Of a stretch of DNA of 64,000 nt, positions 53,037 to 60,828 are shown in pieces (positions within the stretch are counted from its first letter, which is position 1; each line of letters begins with the position of its first letter). The notes beneath the pieces were generated by a model that was not told where the DNA came from, did not search any database, and was given only the letters and a program-made list of their open reading frames with translations. Origin of the DNA: Embleya scabrispora DSM 41855 (GTDB lineage: Bacteria; Actinomycetota; Actinomycetes; Streptomycetales; Streptomycetaceae); NCBI RefSeq assembly GCF_000372745.1, contig NZ_KB889666.1:1-64000 (forward strand), given 5' to 3'. A program made the position numbers and the translations under genes.

Positions 53037-54088
53037 CATCCCAGGACGCCCGTACCACCCTCGAGATGCCGACCGAGAAGCCACCCGCCGAGGACAACGC
53101 CGTGCCGACGACGAATGGATGGCGCCCGTCGCTCCTGCGCCTGACCGAGCGTTTTGGACTCGTGATGCTGCTGCTGGGCGTCGCGATCTACTTCGCCCTC
53201 GATCCCGCCACGTCGGCGACGTTCCCCACGGTGTCGAATCTCCGCAACATCGTGGCCAACGAGTCGGTGCTGATCCTGGTGGCACTCGCCGCCCTGATCC
53301 CCTTGGTGGCGCATCGCTTCGACCTCTCGGTAGGAGCGATCGTGGCACTGACGTCGATCGCCGCGGCCAAAGCGACCACCTCGATGGAGCTGCCGATCCT
53401 CGTCGGCGTGGTCATCGCCGTGACGATCGGTGCGCTGGTTGGGCTGGCGAACGGGATCCTCACCGCGTACTTCCGGGCCAACTCGCTCGTCATCACCCTC
53501 GGCATGGCCACCCTGCTCGGGGGCGTGGCGTCCGCGTGGTCCGGCCATCAGACCATCGTCGGCGTCCCCGTGACCCTCACGAACTTCGGCAACGGCCTGT
53601 GGTTCGGCGTCCCGCGGCCGGTGTACCTCGTCATCGTGGCCGCACTGGCGGTGTCCTTCCTCCTCGGGCTGACGATCTTCGGGCGGCGTCTGTTGTCGGT
53701 GGGCGTCAACGAGACGGCGGCACACCTCGTGGGCCTGCCGGTCCAGCGCACGGTCGCTCTGGCCTTCGTCGCCTCGGGCGCGCTCGCCGGCCTGGCGGGT
53801 GCGCTGCTCCTCGCTCGGACCGGTAGCGCGGCCTCCGGGGTCGGGGTGGGCTACCTGCTTCCGGCGCTCGCTGCGATCTTCCTGGGGTCGACCACCATCC
53901 GCCCGGGGCGCTATACCGTCGCGGGCACTCTCGTCGGCGTGTTCTTCGTCGCCATCAGCATCAACGGCTTGACCCTCGCAGGAGCGGCCGACTGGGTCGA
54001 GCCCGCGTTCAACGGCGGCGCCGTCATCGTCGCGGTGGCGGTCTCCTCACTGCTGACCCACCGTCGCCTGACGGGTGCGTCGCGATGA
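53033..54088 (+). CDS. Sugar-type ABC transporter permease
   Basis: 351-residue inner-membrane permease of the RbsC/XylH family, with about ten hydrophobic helices (for example LVMLLLGVAIYFALDP, LILVALAALIPLVAHRFDLS, NSLVITLGMATLLGGVASAW, SGALAGLAGALLLARTG). RFDLSVGAIVALTSIAAA is the family motif before the third helix. It probably works as a homodimer with the double ATPase. The ATG has GAAGGAGG upstream. It overlaps the ATPase and the acyl-CoA dehydrogenase genes by four bases each, so uptake and degradation are made from one mRNA. Confidence 0.92.
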   Translation: MTSQDARTTLEMPTEKPPAEDNAVPTTNGWRPSLLRLTERFGLVMLLLGVAIYFALDPATSATFPTVSNLRNIVANESVLILVALAALIPLVAHRFDLSVGAIVALTSIAAAKATTSMELPILVGVVIAVTIGALVGLANGILTAYFRANSLVITLGMATLLGGVASAWSGHQTIVGVPVTLTNFGNGLWFGVPRPVYLVIVAALAVSFLLGLTIFGRRLLSVGVNETAAHLVGLPVQRTVALAFVASGALAGLAGALLLARTGSAASGVGVGYLLPALAAIFLGSTTIRPGRYTVAGTLVGVFFVAISINGLTLAGAADWVEPAFNGGAVIVAVAVSSLLTHRRLTGASR

Positions 54089-55245
54089 TCGCCTCGTACG
54101 AGCTCGACGCGGAGGAGACCGCGATCGTCGCCGTCGTCCGCGACTGGGTCGACCGCGAGGTCAAACCCGTGGTCCAAGAGCTGGAGCACGCCAACACCTA
54201 CCCCGCGAAGCTCATCGACCAGATGAAGCGGATGGGCATCTACGGCCTGGCCATCCCCGAGCCGTGGAACGACGCCGGGGTGAGCACGCCGTGCTACGCC
54301 GCGGTCACCGAGGAGCTCGCCCGCGGATGGATGAGCCTCGCCGGTGCGATGGGCGGCCACAGCGTCGTGGCGAAGCTCCTGATCGACCACGGCACGCAGG
54401 AGCAGAAGGACCACTACCTGCCGCGGATGGCGACCGGCGAGATCCGCGCGACGATGGCGCTGACCGAGCCGGGAGGGGGTTCCGACCTGCAGGCCATGCG
54501 CACGACGGCCCGCAAGGAGGGCGACGACTACGTCGTCAACGGCTCCAAGACCTGGATCACGAACGCGCGGCGCTCCCAGCTCGTGGCGCTCCTGTGTCGC
54601 ACAGACCCGGACGCGGAGCCCGTGCACCGGGGCATCAGCATCCTGCTGGTCGAAAAGGGTCCGGGCTTCGAGGTCTCCCGTGATCTGCCGAAGCTCGGCT
54701 ACAAGGGAGTCGAGAGCTGCGAGCTCTTCTTCGACGGGTACCGCACCCGGCAGAGCAGCCTGCTCGGGATCGAGGAGGGCCAAGGGTTCGCGCAGATGAT
54801 GCGTGGTCTCGAGATCGGTCGCATCCAGGTTGCCTCGCGTGCGCTGGGCGTCGGCGCCGCGGCCCTCGAGGACGCGCTGCGCTACAGCCAGGAGCGCGAG
54901 AGCTTCGGCAAGCAAATCTGGGAGCACCAGTCGATCGGCAACTACCTGGCCGACATGGCCACGCAGCTGACCGCAGCCCGTCAGCTCGTGCAGTACGCAG
55001 CGCGGCGCTTCGACTCCGGTGAGCGCTCCGACATGGAGGCCGGCATGGCCAAGCTCTTCGCATCCGAGGTGGCCATGAAGATCGCCCTCGACGCGGTGCG
55101 CATCCACGGCGGTTACGGCTACTCCACCGAGTACGACGTGGAGCGGTACTTCCGCGACGCGCCGCTCATGATCGTCGGCGAGGGTACCAACGAGATCCAG
55201 AAGAACGTCATCGCCCGCCAACTCGTCAAACGGAACCCGGCCTAA
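54085..55245 (+). CDS. Acyl-CoA dehydrogenase
   Basis: 386-residue FAD-dependent dehydrogenase. MALTEPGGGSDLQAMRTTA and DDYVVNGSKTWITNARRSQL are the two family signatures around the flavin, ESFGKQIWEHQSIGNYLADM lies before the C-terminal helices, and RIHGGYGYSTEYDVERYFRD precedes the catalytic Glu of GEGTNEIQKNVIARQL, the position used by short- and medium-chain enzymes. It introduces the 2,3 double bond. With a CitE lyase, class III CoA transferase and MaoC hydratase following, a methylsuccinyl-CoA-like diacid thioester is an attractive substrate, but this is inference. Confidence 0.93.
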   Translation: MIASYELDAEETAIVAVVRDWVDREVKPVVQELEHANTYPAKLIDQMKRMGIYGLAIPEPWNDAGVSTPCYAAVTEELARGWMSLAGAMGGHSVVAKLLIDHGTQEQKDHYLPRMATGEIRATMALTEPGGGSDLQAMRTTARKEGDDYVVNGSKTWITNARRSQLVALLCRTDPDAEPVHRGISILLVEKGPGFEVSRDLPKLGYKGVESCELFFDGYRTRQSSLLGIEEGQGFAQMMRGLEIGRIQVASRALGVGAAALEDALRYSQERESFGKQIWEHQSIGNYLADMATQLTAARQLVQYAARRFDSGERSDMEAGMAKLFASEVAMKIALDAVRIHGGYGYSTEYDVERYFRDAPLMIVGEGTNEIQKNVIARQLVKRNPA

Positions 55246-56048
55246 TGGGCGTGAGCAACCGCACATGGTTGTTCGTCCCCGCCACGACCCCACTGCGGTT
55301 CGCCGGCGCCGCGGCCTCGGGTGCCGACGCCGTGATCGTCGACCTCGAGGACGCCGTCGGTGTCGATGCCAAGGACTCGGCCCGTGGGTCGGCTGCGGCG
55401 TGGCTCTCGAACGGAGGCCGGGCCTGGGTGCGGGTCAACGCGACCGGCACGCCATGGCACGACGACGACGTCGCGGCACTCGCCGAGCTGCCCGGCGTGC
55501 TGGGTCTCGTAGTGCCGAAGGCCGAGGACCCGGTGGCGCTCACGGAGCTGGCCGGACGTCTGCCGGCCGGGCGGGGTTTGGTCGCGCTCGTGGAGTCCGC
55601 ACTGGGCGTCCACCGGTCCGTGGAGATTGCCGAGGCCCCCGGCGTGGAGCGGCTGGCGTTCGGCTCGCTCGACTTCGCGGTCGACGTGCGGGCCGAGCAC
55701 GTCGACGACGCGCTGCTGCCGGCGCGCAGCACCCTCGTGCTCGCCTCCCGCGTCGCGGGGCTGCCCGCACCGATCGACGGCGTCACGACCTCGGTCTGCG
55801 ACACCGACCTCGTCGCCGCAGAGGCCCGCCGGTCCCGCGCGCTCGGGTTCGGCGGGAAGCTCTGCATCCATCCTGCCCAGCTGGAGGCGGTGGCGCGGGT
55901 GTTCGCGCCGACCGCAGAGCAGCTGACGTGGGCTCGCGGCGTCGTCGAGGCAGCCGCGGCCGCAGGTGGAGGCGTGGTCGCCGGTCCCGATGGTCACATG
56001 ATCGACAAGCCCGTGATCGATCGCGCACGCGCGATCCTGCGGGACTGA
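55245..56048 (+). CDS. CitE-family (hydroxyacyl-CoA) lyase, citramalyl/malyl-CoA lyase-like
   Basis: 267-residue HpcH/HpaI-CitE family lyase. The N-terminus SNRTWLFVPATTPLRFAGAA, the Mg-binding VDLEDAVGVDAKDSARG, the Arg of AWVRVNATGTPWHDDD, LVVPKAEDPVALTELAGRL and the second metal region ALVESALGVHRSVEIA are all present. GFGGKLCIHPAQLEAVARVF is the usual C-terminal motif. Enzymes of this length split citramalyl-CoA or malyl-CoA to acetyl-CoA (or propionyl-CoA) and a 2-oxoacid. The ATG overlaps the previous stop (TAATG). With its two downstream neighbours it matches the gene set for itaconate or mesaconate breakdown. Confidence 0.9.
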   Translation: MGVSNRTWLFVPATTPLRFAGAAASGADAVIVDLEDAVGVDAKDSARGSAAAWLSNGGRAWVRVNATGTPWHDDDVAALAELPGVLGLVVPKAEDPVALTELAGRLPAGRGLVALVESALGVHRSVEIAEAPGVERLAFGSLDFAVDVRAEHVDDALLPARSTLVLASRVAGLPAPIDGVTTSVCDTDLVAAEARRSRALGFGGKLCIHPAQLEAVARVFAPTAEQLTWARGVVEAAAAAGGGVVAGPDGHMIDKPVIDRARAILRD

Positions 56049-56065
56049 GCAGGAGGGAATCCCGC

Positions 56066-57223
56066 ATGCTTCCTCTGGAGGGACTCACCGTCGTGTCGCT
56101 CGAGCAGGCCGTGGCCGCACCGTTCGCGACCCGGCATCTCGCCGACCTCGGCGCCCGCGTCATCAAGGTCGAGCGACCCGGCGCGGGCGACTTCGCCCGC
56201 GGCTACGACCGCACCGTGCACGGAGACTCCAGCTACTTCGTGTGGCTCAACCGCGGCAAGGAGTCGATCGAGCTCGATATCAAGGCGCCCGAGGACCGCG
56301 CTGTGCTCGACGCCATGATCGCCTCGGCCGACGTCGTCGTGCAAAACCTTGTGCCCGGTGCCGTGGAACGTCTCGGCCTGGACGCGGCGAGCCTTCGAGC
56401 ACAGCGCCCGGAGCTGATCCACTGCTCGATCTCGGGGTACGGCACCGTGGGGCCGTACCGGAACAAGAAGGCCTACGACCTGTTGGTGCAGTGCGAGACC
56501 GGGCTGCTGATTGCCACAGGTACGCCCGACACCCCCAGCAGGGTTGGCACTTCGGTCGCCGACATCGCTACGGGGATGTACGCGTACTCCGGCGTTCTCG
56601 CCGCACTGCTGCAGCGCGCGACGCAAGGAATCGGCGCCACGATCGAGGTCGCGATGATCGATGCGCTGGGCGAGTGGATGAGCCAGCCCGCCTATCACGC
56701 GGTGCACGGAGGCACCGAGACGCGTCGCACTGGCGCGAAGCACGCCTCGATCGCACCGTACGGCCCCTACCCCGCCGGCGATGGAAACCTCGTGTTCCTC
56801 GGGGTCCAGAACGACCGCGAGTGGGCGAGGCTCTGCACCGATGTCCTGCACCGGCCGGAGCTCGTCACGGACCCGAGGTTCGTCGGCAATCCCGAGCGCG
56901 TGGAGAACGACGAGCAGATCACTCCGGTTATCGCCGAGGCCTTCGCCGGTATCGATGCCGAGGAGATCGTCGCGCGCCTCGACGCGGCGGGCATCGCCTG
57001 CGCGCGCTTGCGGGCACCCTCCGAGCTTATGGCCCACCCACAGCTCCAGGCTCGCGACCGATGGCGCGAGGTTCGGACCCCGGGTGGCGTGATTTCCGCG
57101 ATGCTGCCGCCGGTGTCAATGGACGGTCAGGAGTCGCGCATGGGTGACGTCCCGCGCCTTGGTGAGCACAACGTGGCGCTACGCGCCGAGTTCGCAACCG
57201 GACGTATTGAGGTCTCCGCGTGA
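56066..57223 (+). CDS. Class III CoA transferase (CaiB/BaiF), dicarboxylate type
   Basis: 385-residue CoA transferase. ATRHLADLGARVIKVERPGA and FVWLNRGKESIELDIKAPED bind CoA. The catalytic Asp, the covalent acyl carrier of the family, is in NKKAYDLLVQCETGLLIATG, in contrast to the racemase-like relative at 46027. The ATG has AGGAGGG upstream. Homologues include succinyl-CoA:itaconate/mesaconate CoA transferases and an intramolecular mesaconyl-CoA transferase; the gene context (CitE lyase, MaoC hydratase) favours that group. Confidence 0.9.
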   Translation: MLPLEGLTVVSLEQAVAAPFATRHLADLGARVIKVERPGAGDFARGYDRTVHGDSSYFVWLNRGKESIELDIKAPEDRAVLDAMIASADVVVQNLVPGAVERLGLDAASLRAQRPELIHCSISGYGTVGPYRNKKAYDLLVQCETGLLIATGTPDTPSRVGTSVADIATGMYAYSGVLAALLQRATQGIGATIEVAMIDALGEWMSQPAYHAVHGGTETRRTGAKHASIAPYGPYPAGDGNLVFLGVQNDREWARLCTDVLHRPELVTDPRFVGNPERVENDEQITPVIAEAFAGIDAEEIVARLDAAGIACARLRAPSELMAHPQLQARDRWREVRTPGGVISAMLPPVSMDGQESRMGDVPRLGEHNVALRAEFATGRIEVSA

Positions 57224-58062
57224 GCGAGCACCCGACCCACATCGAGCGCCGCGAGGTGCTCCGGCCGGAGCCCGCGCTCGCGCTGACCCGCCTGCTGGAG
57301 GTTGGTGAGCCGGACTTCGATCGCGACGGTCTGCCGCTGCTGTGGCACTGGCTGTACCTCCTCGAGCGGCCGGCCCAGGCCGATCTCGGCACCGACGGCC
57401 ACCCCGTCAGCGGCGTGATTCCGGCGCCGCCGGAGCCGGGGCGGCGTCGCATGTGGGCAGGCGGACGGGCCACGAGCCTCGCGCCGCTGCGCTTCGGCGT
57501 CCTGACGACCCGGCGCACCGAGATCGTGTCGTCGACCGACAAGGACGGCCGCAGCGGACGGCTGACCTTCGTCGTGGTCCGCCACACGATCGAGCAGGAC
57601 GACGCACCCGTCGTGGTGGAGGAGCAGGACATCGTCTACCGCGACGCCGTGGCGCCGGGTGCCCCGGCGCCGGTCGAACAGGTCGAGGACATCGGACTGG
57701 AGCCAGAGGAGTGGCGTCTGCCGATCGATCCGGCGCTGCTGTTCCGGTTCTCCGCCCTGACCTACAACGCCCATCGCATCCATTACGACCGTGACTACGC
57801 GCGCGAGGTCGAGGGGTACGCCGGGCTTGTGACGCACGGTCCGCTGCAGGCGATCGCGATGGCCGAGGCCGCGCGCGAGCGGGGAGCGGACCGAGGGGTC
57901 TCGATCGACTACCGACTGGTGTCCCCGTTGTTGGACCACCAGGGGCTGGTGGTCTCGGCGGTCGCCGATGGTGCGAGCTGGCGCACGGGCGCGCGTGACC
58001 TTTCCGGCCGCGCGACAGCTCGCGGGCGAGTCACTCGAGGCGGGCTCGTGCAACCCTCCTGA
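57220..58062 (+). CDS. MaoC-like hydratase (mesaconyl/itaconyl-CoA hydratase type)
   Basis: 280-residue protein with an N-terminal FAS1-type dehydratase-like half and a C-terminal hot-dog domain. The second half carries FRFSALTYNAHRIHYDRDYA, with the Asn-x-His-x-x-His/Tyr-Asp hydratase motif, and EVEGYAGLVTHGPLQAIAMA. It resembles mesaconyl-C4-CoA and itaconyl-CoA hydratases in length and arrangement. It would add water to give citramalyl-CoA for the CitE lyase two genes upstream. The GTG start overlaps the previous stop. A few extra residues (GGLVQPS) end the protein exactly at the right border of the island, so the original stop may have been lost at the junction. Confidence 0.85.
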   Translation: MSEHPTHIERREVLRPEPALALTRLLEVGEPDFDRDGLPLLWHWLYLLERPAQADLGTDGHPVSGVIPAPPEPGRRRMWAGGRATSLAPLRFGVLTTRRTEIVSSTDKDGRSGRLTFVVVRHTIEQDDAPVVVEEQDIVYRDAVAPGAPAPVEQVEDIGLEPEEWRLPIDPALLFRFSALTYNAHRIHYDRDYAREVEGYAGLVTHGPLQAIAMAEAARERGADRGVSIDYRLVSPLLDHQGLVVSAVADGASWRTGARDLSGRATARGRVTRGGLVQPS

Positions 58063-58074
58063 CCTATTCGATGC

Positions 58075-58465
58075 GATCCTGGGCCAGTCGGATCCGACCA
58101 CAGGGCGCGCGCGAAGGCGGCGGTGTCGCCCGGGTCGTGTTCGTGGGCGAGTTGGGCGATCGCCAGGGCCAGGCCCGCGCGCACGCGCGCGTCGTCCTCG
58201 ATCCTCAGGCGCTCGTGCAGGGCCGCGGAGATCTCCCCCGCTCGCCCCGAGGCCGCGGCGAGGGCGTACGCGGCCGCCTCCCGTATCGCGGGGTCGGGGT
58301 CGTACAGGAGCGCGATCGGGATGTGCGCGTACGCGGCGATCGCGTCGCGCGCCGCCTCGACCGTCCAGTTCCGGAGGTAGCCGCCCACGTCGAAGTGCCG
58401 GGAGTCGTCGGGATCGGCGACCCGCAACAGGCCCGCGCGGGACCCGTCGTCCCAAAAGCGCGGCC
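58075..58465 (-). pseudogene. HEAT-repeat protein fragment cut by the island border
   Basis: The minus-strand frame reads LLRVADPDDSRHFDVGGYLR, LLYDPDPAIREAAAYALAAA, then ARVRAGLALAIAQLAHEHDP and ends near 58080 in ALWSDP, where the island sequence begins. These are HEAT-like helical repeats from the N-terminal part of a larger protein. A one-base shift near 58455 separates it from the piece upstream. Confidence 0.6.
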
Positions 58466-58760
58466 GCGCGGGCCGTCATAGTCGTCCAAGTCGGGTCCTG
58501 CGCGGTGTTCGAGGGGGCCGATCGGCAGGTGGGCCTTGAGCGCGGACAGGTAGACGGTGTTCATGTCCAGGGCGACGACCTCGTGATCCCCGGTGGGCAG
58601 GTGCTTGTTGCGCCATTTGGGGCGGGCCTCCCACACCGCGTCCGACTCCTCCTTGCTGCGCTTGCGCAACAACTCCGGCAACGGCGGGTACCAGGTGTGC
58701 TCGTAGCGGGAACCCGCCCGGGCCAGGCGGCGCGGACGCGGGACACGGGGAGGTACCCGG
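58466..58760 (-). pseudogene. Fragment of an unidentified protein, possibly from an integrative element
   Basis: The frame reads RYEHTWYPPLPELLRKRSKE, KWRNKHLPTGDHEVVALDMN and TVYLSALKAHLPIGPLEHRA. The strand VVALDMNxVYLSA recalls the polymerase-like A motif (ALDxNxAYLSA) of proteins on actinobacterial plasmids and integrative elements. There is no start, and the frame ends in the HEAT fragment. Identity is uncertain. Confidence 0.35.
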
Positions 58761-58802
58761 ATCCACGACATCGGCTCCGCGGCGGAACCAGCCGCCGGCG
58801 GT

Positions 58803-59600
58803 CAGCGCGTCGGCGACGCCCGTCGCGTGCGACGCCCGGGGGCCGTCGAGCACGTACGCGGAGAGGCGTTGCCCGCGGTCACGGTGCCGTCGGGGCGGAA
58901 GACTGGGGCCAGTCCGGCCAGGGCCTGCGGCGTGGTGGCGCGGATCGACTCGTCGCGGATCGGTCCGACACCGGGAACCTCAATCACCTGGTTCGCGTAG
59001 AAGCCGCGGTCCCAGGCGCCGGCCGCGGCCCGATGCGAACGCAGCGCGAAGGCGTCCTGGTCCTCGCGGAAGATGCCCTCGCGCTCGGCGAGTTGCTCGG
59101 TGGCCTCCCCCAGCGACACGGTCCAGACGGCCGGCATCGCGGGGTTGACCAGTCGCCATCCCAGCGTCGTCGAGACCAGTTCCGCGCCGGCCGCCGGGAA
59201 GGCGCGCTCCGGTTTGGGCAGCACCCAGGGCGCCCGGGACATCGATTCCACCCCGCCGACCAGCACGAGATCGCTTCCCCGAGGGCGATCTGCCGCGCGC
59301 CCGCGATGGTGGCCTCCAGGCCGGAGCCGCACAGTCGGTTCACGGTGACCGCGGGTACCGAGACCGGGAGCCCGGCGAGCAGCACCGCCATGCGGGCGAC
59401 GTTGCGGTTGTCCTCCCCCCGCGCCGTTGGCGTTGCCGAACACCACCTCGTCGATCCGCGCCGGATCGAGCGCCGGGGTGCGGGCGAGCAGCGCGCACCG
59501 CCAGCGCCGCCAGATCGTCCGGGCGGCAGCCGGCGAGCGCGCCGCCGTACCCGCCGAACGGGGTGCGAACCGCGTCGTGGACGAACACTTCGCCGGTCAT
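58803..59600 (-). pseudogene. Acetyl-CoA acetyltransferase (thiolase, PcaF-like), frameshifted and truncated
   Basis: The ATG at 59600 opens [20 protein letters not shown], the usual thiolase N-terminus, but at least two frameshifts follow. One frame preserves [20 protein letters not shown] with the nucleophilic Cys, another [20 protein letters not shown] and [20 protein letters not shown]. The sequence ends near residue 250 without the C-terminal His and Cys motifs. It is not functional. Confidence 0.85.
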
Positions 59601-59683
59601 GCGCGGCCCTCCCCTGCGGCGTGCAGAAGCCTGTCCAACTCCGGCCGGGTGACCGGCCTCGGATTGGCGTAGGGGTTGGCCGA
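59597..59683 (-). pseudogene. C-terminal tail of a maleylacetate reductase-like gene
   Basis: A frame overlapping the thiolase start by ATGA ends in [20 protein letters not shown] and HAAGEGRA. The NPRPVTR stretch is characteristic of the end of maleylacetate reductases. Together with the thiolase remnant it is the relic of an aromatic-acid degradation operon. Confidence 0.5.
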
Positions 59684-59796
59684 GGTGTCGGCCGAGCTGG
59701 TCGACCTGGGCATGCCCATCTTCACCGACAACGCACCGCCGCCCCAACCGGATGCGGGAAGACCCGGGCCTCAAGGCTGACCACTGAAGCAACTAC

Positions 59797-59818
59797 CGGC
59801 CCCGCCCGGGCGGGGCCG
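59797..59818. terminator. 22-bp perfect palindrome, GC-only hairpin
   Basis: CGGCCCCGCCC followed at once by its complement GGGCGGGGCCG. It lies 80 bases downstream of the DinB-like gene's stop on the minus strand and would end its transcription; a U-tract is missing. Confidence 0.65.
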
Positions 59819-59896
59819 TATTCACTGAAGCTCGCAGCCACGGAGCGGCACGGAGTCCACGTAGGTTTTCGAAGCTCGATCGCCGGTTACCGGAAG

Positions 59897-60460
59897 TCAT
59901 ATGCGGCTCGGTACGGCTCCGTCCTGCCAGCGGTAGAGGTCGCGCAACAGGGAAATCTCGGCGCCGTGATGGATCAGCTCCCTGTTGACGTGCAGGACCC
60001 TGTTCTCCATGGGAAACCGCTCGGGACCCACCGTGGGCGGATTCTCCAGGTCAGTGTCCGAGAGTTCACGGACCCCCGCGTTCCATCTCGCATACATCTC
60101 ATCGAGCTGCTTCAGCGCCTGGTCAGCGGTCCCCGCGTAGGGGAATGTCTCGGAGTTGACGTCCTGGCCGCCGAAGTACCATCCGACCCGATAGCCCAGG
60201 CAGGAGACGATGATGTGCGCCAGTCGCCAGGCAATCGTGGTCACCGGCGCCGGCTCCGGGCCAGGGGACGCGAAGTCCATCGTCCATTGCCCCGAACCTT
60301 CCGACATCGGTGCGGCCGACGTGCCACGTGGGCGGACACTCCAGCAGCCGCGCACCGGCTCCCAGAAGTACTCCTCATTGGTAAGACCGTCCAGCCGCGG
60401 CCGTAGGTTCTTGTGCCAGTACCAGTCCAGCTGGTCCGCGAGTCGCTCGCTCCTTGTCAT
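59897..60460 (-). CDS. DinB-like four-helix-bundle protein
   Basis: 187-residue DinB/YfiT-like metal-binding helical protein. SERLADQLDWYWHKNLRPRL opens the first helix. The three putative metal His are in LAHIIVSCLG (about residue 80) and in RELIHHGAEISLLRDLYRWQ near the C-terminus. Relatives act as small-molecule (mycothiol/bacillithiol-dependent) transferases or are uncharacterised. The start is ATG 60460 with a weak ribosome-binding site (GCGGAA). It is a single gene. Confidence 0.85.
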   Translation of the reverse strand: MTRSERLADQLDWYWHKNLRPRLDGLTNEEYFWEPVRGCWSVRPRGTSAAPMSEGSGQWTMDFASPGPEPAPVTTIAWRLAHIIVSCLGYRVGWYFGGQDVNSETFPYAGTADQALKQLDEMYARWNAGVRELSDTDLENPPTVGPERFPMENRVLHVNRELIHHGAEISLLRDLYRWQDGAVPSRI

Positions 60461-60828
60461 TTCCGCACACTACTTACAACGAAGACCTGGCTGTGACCCT
60501 CGCGGACGCCGTCGTCGGCCCGCAATCCCCTGATCCATCCGCTGGCGATCCCGTGTTTGACACAGCGGACGCCACGGCGAGCCACTGCAAGATCGCGACT
60601 TCAACGCCAGTCCGGAAAAGGGCCGTGGTCCGGCGGGGTTGCCACTCGATGCGACGATATGCCCGGGCCCGCCCGAGGCGGCCGAAGCGATCCCGGGCCG
60701 TGTGGCCGGGAACCGGGTGGTGCTCCCAGGGTCGGGCCGGGCCCGGCGTCCGACGGGCCTCCTACGCTGATCGCTGCCGCGCTCCGCTCGGGGAGGTGCG
60801 GCCGTCCCGGCGAGGAGTGGCAGCCCAG

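Noticed and set aside
59687-59779. Short forward frame reading [16 protein letters not shown]
   Set aside because: Thirty codons without a ribosome-binding site, in a region of gene debris; probably chance.
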